Shown here piece by piece: positions 22,430 through 32,526 of a DNA stretch of 57,366 nt. The translations under genes were made by a program, and so were the position numbers. The stretch lies in NCBI GenBank assembly GCA_002395805.1, contig DGVB01000017.1:1-57366 (forward strand). Direction: 5' to 3'. Below the pieces are notes generated by a model. It searched no databases. It saw only the letters and a program-made list of their open reading frames with translations, and was not told where the DNA came from. Numbering within the stretch: the stretch's first letter is position 1; the number at the start of each line of letters is the position of its first letter. Source of the DNA: Bacteroidales bacterium UBA4295 (GTDB lineage Bacteria; Bacteroidota; Bacteroidia; Bacteroidales; Paludibacteraceae).

Positions 22430-25261
22430 ATGAAAAAGATCTTTACAATTTTGGCAGTTGCTCTGTTGAGCACAGCCATGTGGGCAGGGGAGAATGACCT
22501 GCTGTGGGATTACACGGAGGCGGCTCCGAGCGGTAGTCCCGACAACGGATTGTATTATGGGAGCATCATCAATGACGGTCCCGGAAAAAACAACGGTCTG
22601 TACGGTATCAAGCTGAACAGCAGCGGTTATTGCTATTTCACGAAAGCAGCCGTAGCCGGTAAACTGAAACTGACGTACGGTCCGCGCAGCGGCAGCAACA
22701 AGGCTTCGTTGGAAATCTTCACATGGGAAGGCGAGACGGCAGCGGCTACCACTTCGATCGCGCAGACCGCAGAAGTAACGGAGTTGCAGACGGTGATCGT
22801 AGAGTTGAGCGAGACGCAGAACAATATCTATATCAAGCGTCTTCTGAACACGGAGACCTGTCTGACCAAGATCCAGTTCGTGGAGAACGTAGAGCGTACG
22901 TTCACGGACTTCAAGATCGAGTTCCGTACTAATCCGTATGAGGTTATTCTGCCGGAAGGCGGTGCTCTGCCGGAGGGCGTGAGCGTAGCAGGAACAGCCT
23001 ATAACGGCGGTCAGCACGGTATCCAAGGCGGAACGATCACCGTTCCTGTTGACGGTCCGGTAAAATTCACTCTGGGCGCATGCCAATTCAGCACAACCCC
23101 CATCAATATCAAAAAGGACGGAGTGGATTTTGCTACCTTTAGCAACAAAGCCGCTTGCGGCGAGACCGCCGGTAACTTCGCGCAGAACGTGCTGTATGTA
23201 TATACGGGCGAGGCTGCAACGCTGACGTTTGAATTGGGTTCGCAGACCTATCTGCCTTATTTCTTCGCAGAAGCAACGGAGATTACTCCGTGCGACGTGA
23301 TCTTCAAGGATCAGAACGGCACTACGCTGGGCAAGATCGAGACGTACGAAGGAGCCAACTTGACCGTACTGCCTTACGGCGAGAGCGATCTGACTATCTC
23401 CGAGGGAGAAGTGTTCCGCGGATGGTTCTATACGAGCGGCAAGAAAGCCGTTATTGGCGATGCCATCACCGGCAACACGACGATACAAGCCAGAGTGACC
23501 CCGGTTGAGACCGCTACTGTCGGAAGCGTACAGACCTACGATTTCGCCAGCCAGATTTTCTATCCGGAGGACCACGAGACCGTAACGGCAAATGGCGGTT
23601 CGTTCCACGATGCTCAGCACGGCTGGTATTTCAATGCGGACGGTAACATCCAGATCCAGGTAGCCGGCAATGCAATTGTAGTAGTGACACTGTGCACCTA
23701 TTCGGAGACAGGCGACGTGATTCTGATGAACGGCGAGACCGAGGTCGGACGTACCAGTGTAGTAAAGAACGGAACGGAAGGCGCTACGCCGGACGGAACG
23801 GAGTATTCGTACAAATACACCGGCGAGGCAACAACGCTGACGCTGAGCTGGACGGCTAAACAGTACATCCACAAGATTGTGGTTTACAATGTATTGGATT
23901 TCCTGGAGAAAGATGCAGCCACGGGTTACTATATGGTTCCGGCAGGCGATGTGGCATCGTTCCTGCTGGCACTCGTACAAGCCGAGAGCGGCGACAAGAT
24001 CTTCCTGCCGAACGGTGTGTATGACTTAGGCGAGACCTGCCTGACGACCATCGCAAAAGACAATATCGCTATCATCGGTCAGTCGATGGAAGGCGTGATC
24101 ATCAAGAACGCTCCGGACGCTGCGAAAGAGTCAATTGACAAGACTGCAACGATCAAGATCAACAAGAATGTCAAGAATACGTATTTGCAGGATCTGACGA
24201 TCCAGAACGCGCTGGATTACTACAAGAACAACAACGGCCGCGCTGTGGCTCTGTGGGACCAAGGAACGCAGACTGTCTGCAAGAACGTGCGTCTGTTGAG
24301 TTATCAGGATACCTATTACAGCAACCTGCAGGGAGCCGTGAAGTACTTCGAGGATTGCGAGATCCACGGAACGGTTGATTTCATCTGCGGCGACGGTAGC
24401 GTTTATTTCAAGAACAACCTGCTGTACTGCGAGAAACGTAACTCGAACGGCGGCGGCAGCGACGCATTGACCGCCAACAACGGTCCTGCAACGGACAAGG
24501 GTTATGTGTTCGAAGGCTGTACTGTCAAGAGCGAGTGCCCGACCGTTTCCTTCGGCCGCGCATGGAACAACACGCCGAGCGTTGCTTTCCTCAATACAAT
24601 CGTGGACTACAGCGCAGGCGAGTTCAGTTTTGAGAGCGCGGACGGCAAGATCGCTCGTTGGACCAAAGAACTGATGAATGCCAATGCATGGCCTCAGTTC
24701 GGCGAATACAACACCCGTCTGCCGGAGAAAATGGTTATGGAAGGAAGTACGATAAGCTTCGAGGAAGGTAGTTTGCTGACTCCGGAGAGCAATGTGGTTA
24801 CTTTCGTAGATACGAAGAGCGGCAACACCACGCGTGACATCGAGACCGTGCTGAGCGCTGAGCAGGCTGCTACCTATACGATGGAATATACTCTCGGCAG
24901 CTGGGCAGAGACCGCTAAAGCAGATGCGGAACAAATTGCGCTGCATAAGACGGCGTCGGGGTGGTCTATATGGGCAGGCGAAAAAGAGATGGAGCCTTCA
25001 GAAATAGCTGCATATTTGGTGGAGCGTGACGGAGTGCTTTCTATTGAAACTGAATTGCCGGATTGGCAAGGAGAGGAAAATATAATCATTCGTGCAGCCA
25101 ATGGTCGTGGAGGTTTCGGATATGTAGCAACTTATGGACCGGATGCAGCCATTGACAACACATCCGCCTGTAATTGCAAGGTAGAGAAGATCGTCCGCGA
25201 CGGACAAGTGATCATTGTTCGCGACGGACGTGAGTTCAATACCCTCGGCGCGGAGCTATAA
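22430..25261 (+). CDS. Secreted pectinesterase (CE8) with N-terminal beta-domains
   Basis: The signal peptide MKKIFTILAVALLSTAMWAG fixes the start at 22430; upstream in-frame ATGs add 17 unlikely residues. The product has 943 residues. Three beta-rich modules (about 20-150, 190-290 and 365-495) flank a short FRGWF-type repeat (~290-365). The pectin methylesterase beta-helix follows (~510-800) with the YQDTYY and HGTVDFICGDG catalytic motifs and an FGRAWNN motif. It de-esterifies plant pectin outside the cell. The C-terminus (VRDGQVIIVRDGREFNTLGA) resembles the end of the protein at 48970 and may be an export or anchoring signal. Confidence 0.88.
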   Translation: MKKIFTILAVALLSTAMWAGENDLLWDYTEAAPSGSPDNGLYYGSIINDGPGKNNGLYGIKLNSSGYCYFTKAAVAGKLKLTYGPRSGSNKASLEIFTWEGETAAATTSIAQTAEVTELQTVIVELSETQNNIYIKRLLNTETCLTKIQFVENVERTFTDFKIEFRTNPYEVILPEGGALPEGVSVAGTAYNGGQHGIQGGTITVPVDGPVKFTLGACQFSTTPINIKKDGVDFATFSNKAACGETAGNFAQNVLYVYTGEAATLTFELGSQTYLPYFFAEATEITPCDVIFKDQNGTTLGKIETYEGANLTVLPYGESDLTISEGEVFRGWFYTSGKKAVIGDAITGNTTIQARVTPVETATVGSVQTYDFASQIFYPEDHETVTANGGSFHDAQHGWYFNADGNIQIQVAGNAIVVVTLCTYSETGDVILMNGETEVGRTSVVKNGTEGATPDGTEYSYKYTGEATTLTLSWTAKQYIHKIVVYNVLDFLEKDAATGYYMVPAGDVASFLLALVQAESGDKIFLPNGVYDLGETCLTTIAKDNIAIIGQSMEGVIIKNAPDAAKESIDKTATIKINKNVKNTYLQDLTIQNALDYYKNNNGRAVALWDQGTQTVCKNVRLLSYQDTYYSNLQGAVKYFEDCEIHGTVDFICGDGSVYFKNNLLYCEKRNSNGGGSDALTANNGPATDKGYVFEGCTVKSECPTVSFGRAWNNTPSVAFLNTIVDYSAGEFSFESADGKIARWTKELMNANAWPQFGEYNTRLPEKMVMEGSTISFEEGSLLTPESNVVTFVDTKSGNTTRDIETVLSAEQAATYTMEYTLGSWAETAKADAEQIALHKTASGWSIWAGEKEMEPSEIAAYLVERDGVLSIETELPDWQGEENIIIRAANGRGGFGYVATYGPDAAIDNTSACNCKVEKIVRDGQVIIVRDGREFNTLGAEL

Positions 25262-25317
25262 GCCTCTCCCCCGAGGAGTTCTACGGACGGCCACCGGCAG
25301 TCCGATCGAGCAGAGCT

Positions 25318-25350
25318 CTTCACCCCCGAAAGGGGGGGGCCAAGGGGACA
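25318..25350 (+). repeat. GC-rich palindrome in the spacer after the pectinesterase gene
   Basis: CCCCC-GAAA-GGGGG (25323-25338 region) followed by a G-rich tail matches the form of the in-gene elements at 1149, 14460 and 42818. On the plus strand no T-run follows, so it is not a normal terminator. Confidence 0.55.
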
Positions 25351-25379
25351 TGAGATAGCATATAAGTTTAATTTAAATA

Positions 25380-27044
25380 ATGGATTGGTTTAGTAGTTTA
25401 TTTTTTGGTACAGGTATAGCACATTCGATTTTTGTGCTGGCATTGGCGATCGCCGTGGGTATTTTCTTGGGCGCGAAACTCAAGTTCAAGGGAATAACCC
25501 TCGGCATCACTTGGATTCTATTCTGCGCGATCGCGTGCAGCCATTTCGGCATGACGCTTGATCCGCTGGTGGAATCGTTTGCAAAAGACCTGGGTCTCAT
25601 TCTGTTTGTCTATTCGATAGGCTTACAGGTGGGACCGGGTTTCTTTTCGTCGTTCGGCAAAGGCGGTCTGCGTCTTAATATGCTGGCGGCAAGTATAGTG
25701 GTATTAGGCTGTGTGACGGCGTACGTCATTCACCTCTTGAGCGGAACGGACATTGCGACGATGACCGGTGTGCTCTTCGGTGCAGTGACCAACACGCCCG
25801 GTCTGGGTGCTGCGCAACAGACCTATCAGGATCTGACCGGAGTGTCGAATCCTGATATTGCGTCCGGCTACGCGATGGCGTATCCGCTGGGTGTGGTAGG
25901 TATCCTGTTCTCCATGCTCGTCATCCGATGGGTGTTCCGCATCAAGATGGACAAAGAGGAGGAGCAGGTGAAAGCGGAGAAAGGCGAAGTGCAGCAAGTG
26001 GAGCATTATGACATGAAGCTGACTAACCCGCAGATCGACGGACTGCATGTACGCGATTTGGGTCTGCTGACGCATGTGACGATCGTAGTCAGCCGTGTGC
26101 TGGACAAAGACGGCAATGAGTTCATGCCCGACGCGGAGACGCTGCTGCATGTGGGCGACCAGGTGCGGCTTGTGACGGACAAGAAGAACGAGCGCACGGT
26201 GTTGCTGCTCGGCGAGAAAGCGGAGATCAAATGGGAAGAGAAAGAGAATAATATTCACCTGGTGAGCCAGCATATTGTGGTCACCAAGGACAAGATAAAC
26301 GGCAAGCAGATCTGTGATTTGAAGGTGCGCGACGCGTTCCATATCACGATCACCCGTGTGCGCCGTGCCGGTATTGAACTGCTGGCAACGCCGGATCTGC
26401 GGCTGCAGTTGGGCGACCGTCTGACCGTAGTGGGCGAGAAAGAGGCGGTGGACAAGATAGCGAAGGCGTTCGGTAATTCCACCAAGAAACTGGACGCACC
26501 GAACCTGGCGTCCCTGTTCTTCGGAATTATCTTAGGCGTGGCACTGGGGTCTATCCCCTTTGCGCTGCCGGGACTGTCGCAGCCGTTCAAATTAGGTATC
26601 GCCGGAGGTTCGCTGATTGTGGCTATTCTCATGGGCGCGTTCGGTACCAAATGGCATTTGGTGACCTATACCACCACTTCAGCCAACCTCATGATCCGCG
26701 AGATCGGTATCTCGCTCTTCTTGGCGGCGGTGGGTTTCGGAGCAGGCAAGAGCTTTATTCCGACCCTCCTCGGCGGAGGTTATGTATGGATCGGCTACGG
26801 CGTGATCATCACGCTGCTGCCGCTGCTGCTGATCGGTATTGTGGCGCGCAAATGGATGAAGCTGGACTATTTCACCGTAATGGGTCTGATAGCCGGTTCA
26901 ACGACCGATCCTCCTGCACTGGCGTATGCTACGGCTCAGAGTTCGGCGAACGACCGCGCGGCGGTGGCTTATTCGACAGTCTATCCGCTGACGATGTTCC
27001 TGCGTGTGTTGACAGGGCAATTAATGATTTTGTTGTTCCTGTAA
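25380..27044 (+). CDS. YidE/AspT-type transporter with two RCK_C domains
   Basis: This 554-residue membrane protein has two hydrophobic halves (about residues 5-185 and 375-550) with the repeated family signatures GLILFVYSIGLQVGPGFF and FGAVTNTPGLGA, the second half having GLIAGSTTDPPAL. Two RCK_C (TrkA-C) regulatory domains sit between (~200-370). It belongs to the aspartate:alanine-exchanger superfamily; many Bacteroidetes members are uncharacterised, so the substrate is unknown. The MATE gene starts five bases after the stop. Confidence 0.88.
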   Translation: MDWFSSLFFGTGIAHSIFVLALAIAVGIFLGAKLKFKGITLGITWILFCAIACSHFGMTLDPLVESFAKDLGLILFVYSIGLQVGPGFFSSFGKGGLRLNMLAASIVVLGCVTAYVIHLLSGTDIATMTGVLFGAVTNTPGLGAAQQTYQDLTGVSNPDIASGYAMAYPLGVVGILFSMLVIRWVFRIKMDKEEEQVKAEKGEVQQVEHYDMKLTNPQIDGLHVRDLGLLTHVTIVVSRVLDKDGNEFMPDAETLLHVGDQVRLVTDKKNERTVLLLGEKAEIKWEEKENNIHLVSQHIVVTKDKINGKQICDLKVRDAFHITITRVRRAGIELLATPDLRLQLGDRLTVVGEKEAVDKIAKAFGNSTKKLDAPNLASLFFGIILGVALGSIPFALPGLSQPFKLGIAGGSLIVAILMGAFGTKWHLVTYTTTSANLMIREIGISLFLAAVGFGAGKSFIPTLLGGGYVWIGYGVIITLLPLLLIGIVARKWMKLDYFTVMGLIAGSTTDPPALAYATAQSSANDRAAVAYSTVYPLTMFLRVLTGQLMILLFL

Positions 27045-27048
27045 CTGA

Positions 27049-28407
27049 ATGCTGAATTCTGTCAACAGAGACATATTGCGGCTGGCGGTACCCAGTATCC
27101 TGGCGAATATCACAATTCCTCTGGTAGGTATTGTCGATACGGCGATCGTAGGCCATCTGAGTGATGCTGCCGCTATCGGCGGTATCGCAATAGGAACAAT
27201 GCTCTTTGACTTACTCTATTGGAATTTCGGATTTCTGCGTGTGGGCACTTCCGGTCTGACGGCGCAGGCCTATGGACAAGGCACCAAGGTACAAAGTACC
27301 AAGTACGAAGTGCCGGACGAGTGCCGCCGGATCCTCCTCCGCAGCCTCTCTATCGCGCTGGTAGCGGCATTGGCTATATGGGCTATCCAGTGGCTTTTCG
27401 TGACCGCCGTATTAGCCATCGTGCCTTGTTCGGAGGAAGTGGCGGCTGTAGCCAGAGACTATTTCTACGTTCGTATCTGGGCTGCACCCGCTACGATGAG
27501 TCTCTTTACCTTCAAGGGCTGGTTCATCGGCATGCAGGATACCAAAAGCCCGATGGCGGTGGATATACTGGTGAACGTAGTGAATATGGCGGCGAGCTAT
27601 TATCTGGCGGTACACACCCCTCTCGGGGTAGTAGGAGTGGCATGGGGAACGCTCATCGCACAATACAGCGGTTTGCTGTTGGCAGTAGTCATTCTCTTTG
27701 TACACTATTTCGACAATTCGGTATTCCGGTCTATCGCCCGCTGGAGAGATATACTTCGCGGAAGCGAACTGAAACGGATGATGTCGCTTAACGGCAATCT
27801 ATTTATCCGCTCGCTGTGTTTTATGGTGGTCTATGTGGGATACACATCCATCGCCAGCACATACGGCGACACGGAATTGGCGGTTAGCAGTATATTGATG
27901 AAACTCTTTATGTTCTTCTCCTTCTTCGTGGACGGTTTTGCCTATGCCGGAGAAGCCCTGGTTGGTAAAGCATGGGGAATGTATAAAGGTACAAGGGACA
28001 AGGTACAAGGTACAAAGGATATCGATGAAGTCGTGCATGCACTGTTTAACTGGGCGCTGGGTGTAGGGTTGTTTTTTACGGCTATCTATGCCATATGGGG
28101 CAACGAGTCTATCGCGTTGTTGACCAGTGATACAACGGTGTTGGAGACTTCGATGAAATATATAGGATGGCTGATAGCGATGCCTGTTATTAGCACGCTG
28201 GCTTTTATGTGGGACGGTGTGTTTATCGGAGCCACAGCGGGTGTACAGATTCGTAATTCGATGATATGGGCAGCGGTCGGTTTTATAGCAGGCTATCTGG
28301 CAACATACCGTTTCGTAGGCCCGCAAGCCATTTATATCGGTTATTTCGCGCACCTTATCGCGAGAGCTGCATACTTAACAATTGAATGGGGAAAAATAAA
28401 AGGATGA
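27049..28407 (+). CDS. MATE-family efflux transporter
   Basis: This 452-residue inner-membrane protein has about twelve hydrophobic segments. It begins with LAVPSILANITIPLVGIVDTAIVGHL, a classic MATE/DinF start. It would export cationic drugs or metabolites using an ion gradient. Two heptamer arrays are translated in frame, at 27274-27315 and 27988-28015, both at positions that would fall in hydrophilic loops. Its stop overlaps the next gene by ATGA, linking it to the RND efflux genes. Confidence 0.92.
   Translation: MLNSVNRDILRLAVPSILANITIPLVGIVDTAIVGHLSDAAAIGGIAIGTMLFDLLYWNFGFLRVGTSGLTAQAYGQGTKVQSTKYEVPDECRRILLRSLSIALVAALAIWAIQWLFVTAVLAIVPCSEEVAAVARDYFYVRIWAAPATMSLFTFKGWFIGMQDTKSPMAVDILVNVVNMAASYYLAVHTPLGVVGVAWGTLIAQYSGLLLAVVILFVHYFDNSVFRSIARWRDILRGSELKRMMSLNGNLFIRSLCFMVVYVGYTSIASTYGDTELAVSSILMKLFMFFSFFVDGFAYAGEALVGKAWGMYKGTRDKVQGTKDIDEVVHALFNWALGVGLFFTAIYAIWGNESIALLTSDTTVLETSMKYIGWLIAMPVISTLAFMWDGVFIGATAGVQIRNSMIWAAVGFIAGYLATYRFVGPQAIYIGYFAHLIARAAYLTIEWGKIKG
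27274..27315 (+). repeat. Heptamer array (six units) inside the MATE gene, first copy
   Basis: Six consecutive 7-bp units (GGACAAG, GCACCAA, GGTACAA, AGTACCA, AGTACGA, AGTGCCG) total 42 bp, a multiple of three. They encode a hydrophilic stretch of about 14 residues rich in Gln, Lys, Thr and Val. Confidence 0.85.
27988..28015 (+). repeat. Heptamer array (GGTACAA x4) inside the MATE gene, second copy
   Basis: GGTACAA, GGGACAA, GGTACAA and GGTACAA follow directly. The unit is the same family as at 27274, 16814 and 55296. Confidence 0.9.
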
Positions 28408-29420
28408 AAAGGATTTATTTCTTAGCAGTATTAGCGCTCGGTCTCACGGCCTGCAGCCATCATGAGCGTGCGCAACAGGAGGAAACAGCTCTAAAAGTGA
28501 AAACCATAATCGTTGCTCAGCAGGGTACGTCTCCATACTCCCGCTATGTGGGTACTATCGAGCCGGTGAGAGAGACTCCGCTGAGTTTGCAGAGCGCAGG
28601 GCGAGTGGTGACGATCAATGCTAAGAACGGTCAGCGGGTGCGTGCCGGGCAAATTATTTTAAAGATTGACAATACTCAGGCGATGAACGCTCTTAACACG
28701 GCTGAGGCTTCTTTGCGGCACGCCCAGGACGGCTATGACCGCGTGAAGTCCGTGCATGAGAAAGGAGTGGTGTCCGACCAGAAGATGGTGGAGATAGAGA
28801 GCCAGTTGGCGCAAGCCAAGTCGCTTTATGAGGCTGCCAAACAGCAATTGAACGAGTGTACGCTCAAAGCGCCATGCGACGGTTTGGTGGACGGGCTGAA
28901 AGTGGAGAAGGGGCAGACAATTATCCCCGGCACGAGGCTGTGTGCTATTTTGGATGTGTCCGCTTTCTCGGTGCGATTCACCGTGCCCGAAGCGGAAGTG
29001 AAACATCTGGGAACCAAAGGCGAAGTGGAGTGCGAGGCGGCGAAAGCAGTACTGCCGGTTTCTATCACCGAAAAGAGTGTCTCGGCGAATCCTATCACGC
29101 ACACATACGACGTGACTGCACGTATTCAAGGCGGAGCGGATGTACTCATGACCGGCATGGTAGCCGTCGTCAGGATGAAGGCAGAGCACGCTACGCAGAC
29201 GGAAGATATTGTCATTCCCGCCAAATGCGTGCTTCTGAAACCCGAGGGTCCGACCGTATGGGTGATAGAGCAGGGTGCAGCAGTGCGCCGCGGGATAGTG
29301 ACCGCCGGCTATCAGGCGGACGGCGTACGGGTGAGCGAAGGACTGCAAGCCGGCGACAGCCTGATAACAGAGGGATATCAGAAACTTTACAACGGATGTA
29401 AAGTGGTTTGTGATTTGTAA
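28404..29420 (+). CDS. RND efflux periplasmic adaptor (lipoprotein)
   Basis: The ATG at 28404 overlaps the MATE stop (ATGA) and gives MKRIYFLAVLALGLTAC, a lipoprotein signal with the lipid cysteine near residue 17. The product has 338 residues: a barrel-sandwich hybrid domain (~45-90 and ~150-185), an alpha-hairpin (~95-150) and a beta-barrel (~190-260). It would bridge the inner-membrane pump at 29438 to an outer-membrane channel; no TolC-like gene is present here. Confidence 0.92.
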   Translation: MKRIYFLAVLALGLTACSHHERAQQEETALKVKTIIVAQQGTSPYSRYVGTIEPVRETPLSLQSAGRVVTINAKNGQRVRAGQIILKIDNTQAMNALNTAEASLRHAQDGYDRVKSVHEKGVVSDQKMVEIESQLAQAKSLYEAAKQQLNECTLKAPCDGLVDGLKVEKGQTIIPGTRLCAILDVSAFSVRFTVPEAEVKHLGTKGEVECEAAKAVLPVSITEKSVSANPITHTYDVTARIQGGADVLMTGMVAVVRMKAEHATQTEDIVIPAKCVLLKPEGPTVWVIEQGAAVRRGIVTAGYQADGVRVSEGLQAGDSLITEGYQKLYNGCKVVCDL

Positions 29421-29437
29421 TTTCTAATATGTAGTTT

Positions 29438-32400
29438 TTGAAGACAAAGAAACACATAGAAGGCGCAATGCGGCATCATGGCCTTGTGATGGCGTTATTC
29501 CTGGGCTTGATGGCTTTCGGTATATGGTCGCTGCCGAGGATGAACAAAGATGAGTTTCCGCAGTTTACCATACGGCAAGGTCTGGTAGTGGCGCTGTACC
29601 CTGGTGCGACGGCTGAGGAGGTGGAGCAGCAAGTAACTATCCCTCTGGAGGACTATATCAATTCTTTCGAGGCCGTAGATAAGAAACTGACGTTCTCCCG
29701 CAGCGAAGACGGCATGGCTTATCTGTACGTTATGTTGCGTATGGAGGCGCTGGATAATGAAGCGGCATGGAATAAGATCCGTGCCGGCTTGCCGCTTCTG
29801 CAAAAGACCCAAATGCCGGCAGGAGTGCTGCAGACGGTGCTGATAGACGATTTCGGAAATACCTCTTCGCTTCTGATCGCGGTAGAGAGTGCCGAGCGAA
29901 GCCCGAGAGAACTGGAGGAATATGCCAAACAGATCTGTTCGCAGCTCCGCACTATTCCCGAAATGGGTAAACTGCGCGTGATGGGTCAGCAGACCGAAGA
30001 GATTGCCATCACCATTGATGCTGAGCGTCTGTCGCAGTACGGGATCAATCCTACGGTGCTGCAAGCGCAGATGGCGCTACAGGGACTTCGGACAGTAGGC
30101 GGCGAGAGTGATGTACAAGGCGCATTGCAGGTTGTTATCCCTTATCTCTCGGAGTATGAGATGCAGGAGCAGATTGTATGGTCTGATCCTGTTACCGGCG
30201 GAACCATCCGGCTGAAAGATTTGGCTTCTGTTGAGCGGCGCTACCAGAAAAACAAACAATATGTGGAGTTTGACGGAGAACCATGTCTGATACTGAATCT
30301 GGAGATGGTGCCGGGCAATAATATCGTAGCTTTTGGTCAAGAAGTGGATCGTCAGTTAGCGGAAGCCGCTGCGCTTCTTCCGCCGGATATCCAGTTTCAT
30401 CGAATTACCGATCAGCCTAAAGTGGTAAACGATTCGGTGATCTCTTTCCTGCGTGATATCGTGATATCAATCTTAGTGGTGATAGCGGTCATGTTGATGC
30501 TTTTCCCGCTCCGTACGGCTCTGGTAGCTGCTACCGGCTTGCCGGTATGTACTGCTATCTGTATCGGTTTGATGTACGTCACCGGTATAGAACTGAATAC
30601 TGTTACCTTAGCGGCACTGATTTTCGTGCTCGGAATGATCGTTGACGACTCGGTTATCGTGATAGACGGTTATACCAATTATCTGGACAGACGGCATTCC
30701 CGCTGGTACTCAGCCAACGTCAGCACTTCGCTTTTGTTTGTGCCGATGTCGCTTGCCACGATGGCAATTTGCGGAATGTTCTTCCCTATGACGCGTATTA
30801 TCACGGGACCCTTGGGTGAGTTTGTACAGCTTTTCCCGTGGGCGGTTCTCTATGCTCTGGTGGCCAGTATATTCTATGCCACGTGGGTGACGCCTTTCCT
30901 TTCATTCTATTTTATCCGCGAGCGCAAACCGGAAGATTTGAACCTCGTAGAGCGGATTCAGAATCGTTTCTTTGCATGGCTGCAGGGGGCATACAAGAAG
31001 GCTCTTCAAACCTGTTTTAACCATCCCGCTATCGTGTGGTGTATGCTGAGTGGGGCAACATTGACGGGTATTCTGCTGATGTTATTCCAATTGAATTTGC
31101 AGCTTCTCCCTAAAGCCGAGCGTGAGTTTTTCGCTGTAGAGATTCATTTGAACGACGGTGCTACGCCCGAAGAGAGTGCGGTAGTGGCCGACTCGTTAGC
31201 GAATATATTACGGTGCGATCCGAGGGTAGAGAGTGTGACTGCTTTCATCGGTCAGTCCTCGCCGCGTTTCCATGCCACCTATACGCCGCAGACACCCGCG
31301 CCTAACTATGCGCAATTAATTGTAAACACTAAGTCCGGCAAAGCCACGGCACAGGTGCTCAAGGAATACACCGGCAAATATGAGAATTTCTTCCCGAATG
31401 CCTATGCGAGGTTCAAACAACTGGACTATCAGGCGGTGAAAAATCCGCTGGAGGTGCGAGTAAAAGGAGAAAACTGGGATGAGATGGCACCTTATGCGGA
31501 TTCAATCCTGCATTTTATGGTTACTCAGCCCGAGTTGCAATGGGTGCATAGCGAATACAATAACACGGTCGCCTCCACGCGCATCGTGCTCAAAGCCGAT
31601 GAGGCGACGCGGCTTGGTATCACTCAAACTATGCTTTCGCTTTATTTGCGCGAGGCTACTCAAGGCGCTACGATAACTACACTCTATGAGGGTTCGTACG
31701 GCGTGCCCGTCGTGCTTTATACCAAGGATGCCGGTACGATGTCTGCCGAGGAACTGAGTAACATGCCGGTGCCTACAGCCCTGCCGGGTGTATGGGTGCC
31801 GCTGCGTCAGGTAGCTTCTATCGAACCGAGTTGGCATCATACAACGCTCGAACGGCGCAATGCGGTGAGGACCATCACGATAGGAGCCGATCTGCGCGGT
31901 GCAACGAGTCAGGTAGAGGCGGAGAAGAAAGTGAAACAATGGATCAATACCCATATGACCGACCTACCGGAAGGCATATCTATCTCCTACGGCGGTCTGA
32001 CGGAGATAAACGATATGATGATTCCTCAGATCCTTTGGTCCGTAGTAGCAGCACTGGCGGTGATGCTCGTCCTCCTGCTGTATCATTTTGGTAAGATAGG
32101 CCTGGCACTCCTTACGCTCTCCAGTGCCATCCTTTGCCTCTTCGGCTCTATGACCGGTCTGGCGATTTTCAATCTGGATATATCGATCACGGCGGTGTTA
32201 GGTATAGTCAGTCTGATCGGTATCATTGTGCGAAACGCCATCATGATGTACGAGTATGCCGAGGATGCCCGCAAATACAGGCATCTTACGTACCGTGACG
32301 CAGCCTTCCAGGCCGGATTGCGAAGAATGCGTCCGGTGTTCCTGACCAGCGCCACTACTGCGCTCGGCGTGCTGCCTATGATCATTGCCGCTACGAGTCT

Positions 32401-32518
32401 CTGGATGCCGATGGGAGTAGTGATCTGTTTCGGTACAATCTTTACGCTGCCGCTGACAGTGACCATTCTGCCGGTCGTTTATTGGAAAGTGTATCAACAC
32501 AAAGACGAGACTGAATAA
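29438..32518 (+). CDS. RND-family efflux transporter permease
   Basis: This is a 1026-residue inner-membrane pump. I keep the TTG start at 29438 because family members begin with a similar KKxIEGAxRH segment; an ATG lies ten codons later. Twelve transmembrane segments and two large periplasmic loops are visible. The intramembrane charged pair lies in GMIVDDSVIVIDG (~404-416). It acts with the adaptor just upstream, using proton flow to export drugs or lipids. The PPTase gene follows after eight bases. Confidence 0.92.
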   Translation: MKTKKHIEGAMRHHGLVMALFLGLMAFGIWSLPRMNKDEFPQFTIRQGLVVALYPGATAEEVEQQVTIPLEDYINSFEAVDKKLTFSRSEDGMAYLYVMLRMEALDNEAAWNKIRAGLPLLQKTQMPAGVLQTVLIDDFGNTSSLLIAVESAERSPRELEEYAKQICSQLRTIPEMGKLRVMGQQTEEIAITIDAERLSQYGINPTVLQAQMALQGLRTVGGESDVQGALQVVIPYLSEYEMQEQIVWSDPVTGGTIRLKDLASVERRYQKNKQYVEFDGEPCLILNLEMVPGNNIVAFGQEVDRQLAEAAALLPPDIQFHRITDQPKVVNDSVISFLRDIVISILVVIAVMLMLFPLRTALVAATGLPVCTAICIGLMYVTGIELNTVTLAALIFVLGMIVDDSVIVIDGYTNYLDRRHSRWYSANVSTSLLFVPMSLATMAICGMFFPMTRIITGPLGEFVQLFPWAVLYALVASIFYATWVTPFLSFYFIRERKPEDLNLVERIQNRFFAWLQGAYKKALQTCFNHPAIVWCMLSGATLTGILLMLFQLNLQLLPKAEREFFAVEIHLNDGATPEESAVVADSLANILRCDPRVESVTAFIGQSSPRFHATYTPQTPAPNYAQLIVNTKSGKATAQVLKEYTGKYENFFPNAYARFKQLDYQAVKNPLEVRVKGENWDEMAPYADSILHFMVTQPELQWVHSEYNNTVASTRIVLKADEATRLGITQTMLSLYLREATQGATITTLYEGSYGVPVVLYTKDAGTMSAEELSNMPVPTALPGVWVPLRQVASIEPSWHHTTLERRNAVRTITIGADLRGATSQVEAEKKVKQWINTHMTDLPEGISISYGGLTEINDMMIPQILWSVVAALAVMLVLLLYHFGKIGLALLTLSSAILCLFGSMTGLAIFNLDISITAVLGIVSLIGIIVRNAIMMYEYAEDARKYRHLTYRDAAFQAGLRRMRPVFLTSATTALGVLPMIIAATSLWMPMGVVICFGTIFTLPLTVTILPVVYWKVYQHKDETE

Positions 32519-32526
32519 ACGGCAGG

